Positions 5,449 to 6,557 of a stretch of DNA of 6,557 bases are shown one piece after another. The position numbers and the translations under genes were made by a program. The stretch lies in NCBI GenBank assembly GCA_015494505.1, contig WGBB01000014.1, forward strand, positions 1-6,557, given 5' to 3'. The notes under the pieces were generated by a model. That model was not told where the DNA came from. It searched no databases and was given only the letters and a program-made list of their open reading frames with translations. Positions within the stretch are counted from its first letter, which is position 1. The number at the start of each line of letters is the position of its first letter. Source of the DNA: Nitratiruptor sp. (GTDB taxonomy: Bacteria > Campylobacterota > Campylobacteria > Campylobacterales > Nitratiruptoraceae).

Positions 5449-6450
5449 ATGATAACTATCGCTGTTGACGCTATGGGAGGGGATTTTGGTCCCTATCCTA
5501 TAGTCGAAGGCACCATACTTGCTCTCAAAGCCGATAAAAATTTCAATGTCATCCTCGTGGGTGACGAAGAGAAAATCCGCTCCCTTATACACGACAAAAA
5601 ATTACTTCAGCGTGTCGATATCGTGCCTGCCGATGATGTTATAGGCATGGATGAGCAAGCTACAGAGGCCCTCAAGCGTAAAGAGAGTTCAATCTATAAA
5701 GCTATAGAGTTGGTCCGAAACGGCGAGGCAGATGGTGTTGTTTCCGCCGGCCACAGCGGTGCAACCATGAGTTTAGCTACTCTTCGTATCGGACGCCTCA
5801 AACATGTCAGCCGTCCCGCTATCGCCACACTCATGCCTACCTATAAAGATAGAAAAACACTCGTTTTGGATGTGGGTGCCAATGTTGATTGTAAACCGGA
5901 GCACCTTTTTGAGTTTGGTGTAATGGGTGAAGTGTATGCCCGTAATATCATGAAGCTCGAAACTCCACGCGTGGGGCTCCTTTCTAACGGAGAAGAAGAT
6001 ACCAAAGGCAACGAACTTACCAAAACTACGTTTACTATGCTCAAAAACCTCCCTACATTTATCGGTAACGTCGAGGGTAACAACATATTCGACGGAAGCG
6101 TGGATGTGGTAGTCACGGATGGTTTTACCGGCAATATTTTGCTCAAGACCAGTGAAGGTGTGGCGAACGCAATCAGCAAACTTATGAAAAAGAATATCAA
6201 GCGCAGCCCCATTTCTATGGCCGGTGCGCTTATGATGAAAAAAGTGTTTCGCGCTCTAAAAAAAGAGATTGACTATAGTGAGTATGGCGGTGCACCTTTG
6301 GTGGGTATCAAAGGATGTGCTATCATAAGCCATGGCAAAAGTACACCAAAAGCGATAAAAAACGCAATTTTCCAAGCGATACGCTATGTAGAATCGAATA
6401 TCAACGCAGATATCGAAAAGCGTCTCGAAGAGGTCAAGAATAAAGGATAG
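5449..6450 (+). CDS. plsX: Phosphate acyltransferase PlsX
   Basis: PlsX converts acyl-ACP to acyl-phosphate at the membrane surface, the donor that PlsY uses to acylate glycerol-3-phosphate; this is the first step of phospholipid synthesis in most bacteria. The 333-residue protein has normal length. It opens with ITIAVDAMGGDFGP (DAMGGD at 7-12) and contains SAGHSGATMSLATLR around residue 102, where many PlsX proteins have Asn instead of His102; this appears to be a Campylobacterota variant. VLDVGANVDCKPEHL, LLSNGEEDTKGNE, VVTDGFTGNILLK and YGGAPLVGIKG are further family signatures. The ATG lies five nt after the rpmF stop with only a weak ribosome binding site, so coupling to rpmF translation is likely. 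fabH follows after three nt, the standard rpmF-plsX-fabH order of many bacteria. Confidence 0.97.
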   Translation: MITIAVDAMGGDFGPYPIVEGTILALKADKNFNVILVGDEEKIRSLIHDKKLLQRVDIVPADDVIGMDEQATEALKRKESSIYKAIELVRNGEADGVVSAGHSGATMSLATLRIGRLKHVSRPAIATLMPTYKDRKTLVLDVGANVDCKPEHLFEFGVMGEVYARNIMKLETPRVGLLSNGEEDTKGNELTKTTFTMLKNLPTFIGNVEGNNIFDGSVDVVVTDGFTGNILLKTSEGVANAISKLMKKNIKRSPISMAGALMMKKVFRALKKEIDYSEYGGAPLVGIKGCAIISHGKSTPKAIKNAIFQAIRYVESNINADIEKRLEEVKNKG

Positions 6451-6453
6451 AGA

Positions 6454-6557
6454 TTGTACGCCAGCTTTCGATCTATCGGTGCATATGTGCCAAACAACAT
6501 TCTGACCAATCACGATCTTGAGAAGATGGTGGATACGAGTGATGAGTGGATTACCAA
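6454..6557 (+). CDS. fabH: 3-oxoacyl-ACP synthase III, 5' end only
   Basis: The first 34 codons and two bases are present: (M)YASFRSIGAYVPNNILTN, followed by HDLEKMVDTSDEWIT. This is the unmistakable N-terminus of KAS III (IGxYxPxxxxTNxDLxxxVDTSDEWI). FabH condenses acetyl-CoA with malonyl-ACP to start each fatty acid chain; its catalytic Cys-His-Asn triad lies beyond the window. The start is TTG at 6454, with AAAGGA at 6442-6447 six nt upstream, inside the last codons of plsX; no in-frame ATG fits the family's N-terminus. The position after plsX agrees with the usual order and places fatty acid initiation under the same promoter as phospholipid initiation. Confidence 0.95.
   Translation, partial: MYASFRSIGAYVPNNILTNHDLEKMVDTSDEWIT

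Noticed and set aside
1..6557. Mobile elements, CRISPR arrays, tRNA or rRNA genes, toxin-antitoxin or defence modules
   Set aside because: I saw no repeated spacers, terminal inverted repeats, transposase motifs, tRNA cloverleaf sequences or defence-type domains; nearly all sequence is accounted for by conserved genes.

Overview
The window is a chromosomal housekeeping segment of a member of the Campylobacterota (former Epsilonproteobacteria). The protein signatures point there: DXS carries an AEQHAVTS...KEGFKPF...STFLQRGYD stretch, MetK has CPHGGGAFSGKD, PlsX has SAGHSGATMSLATLR, and L32 is short and cysteine-free. The gene order also fits, because from memory fdxA-ndk-DUF177-rpmF-plsX-fabH next to ahpC is the arrangement in Campylobacter jejuni. 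The fairly balanced base composition and a metK gene placed inside this block suggest a free-living relative (Sulfurovum, Nitratiruptor or Hydrogenimonas type) rather than a host-associated Campylobacter or Helicobacter. The genus cannot be fixed from the sequence alone.

Left part (1-2133, + strand): the 3' half of dxs (isoprenoid precursor synthesis), then a secreted CAP/SCP-domain protein whose start lies inside the end of dxs. The CAP gene has an uncharacterised C-terminal half and is visibly more AT-rich than dxs.

Middle (2130-2911): a typical 2-Cys peroxiredoxin (ahpC/tsa type) on the - strand. It meets the CAP gene tail to tail, with the two stop codons sharing a TTAA. Its start faces metK across a 182-nt AT-rich divergent promoter region that contains a candidate Fur/PerR-type 7-1-7 operator in the peroxiredoxin leader.

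Right part (2912-6557, + strand): metK (S-adenosylmethionine synthesis), a 2[4Fe-4S] Alvin-type ferredoxin with three extra cysteines, a UUCG-capped hairpin, and then a strong extended -10 promoter. That promoter appears to drive a tightly packed operon ndk - DUF177 (YceD-like) - rpmF - plsX - fabH (5' end only). Gaps in this operon are 0 to 5 nt, with one 29-nt overlap. It joins nucleotide supply, a ribosomal protein, and the entry steps of phospholipid and fatty acid synthesis.

No mobile element, CRISPR array, RNA gene or new defence-like system is visible. The points most worth a second look are the CAP protein's C-terminal half, the candidate metal/peroxide-responsive operator, the ferredoxin's extra cysteines and the insertion of metK between ahpC and fdxA. 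No gene-free stretch exceeds 300 nt.
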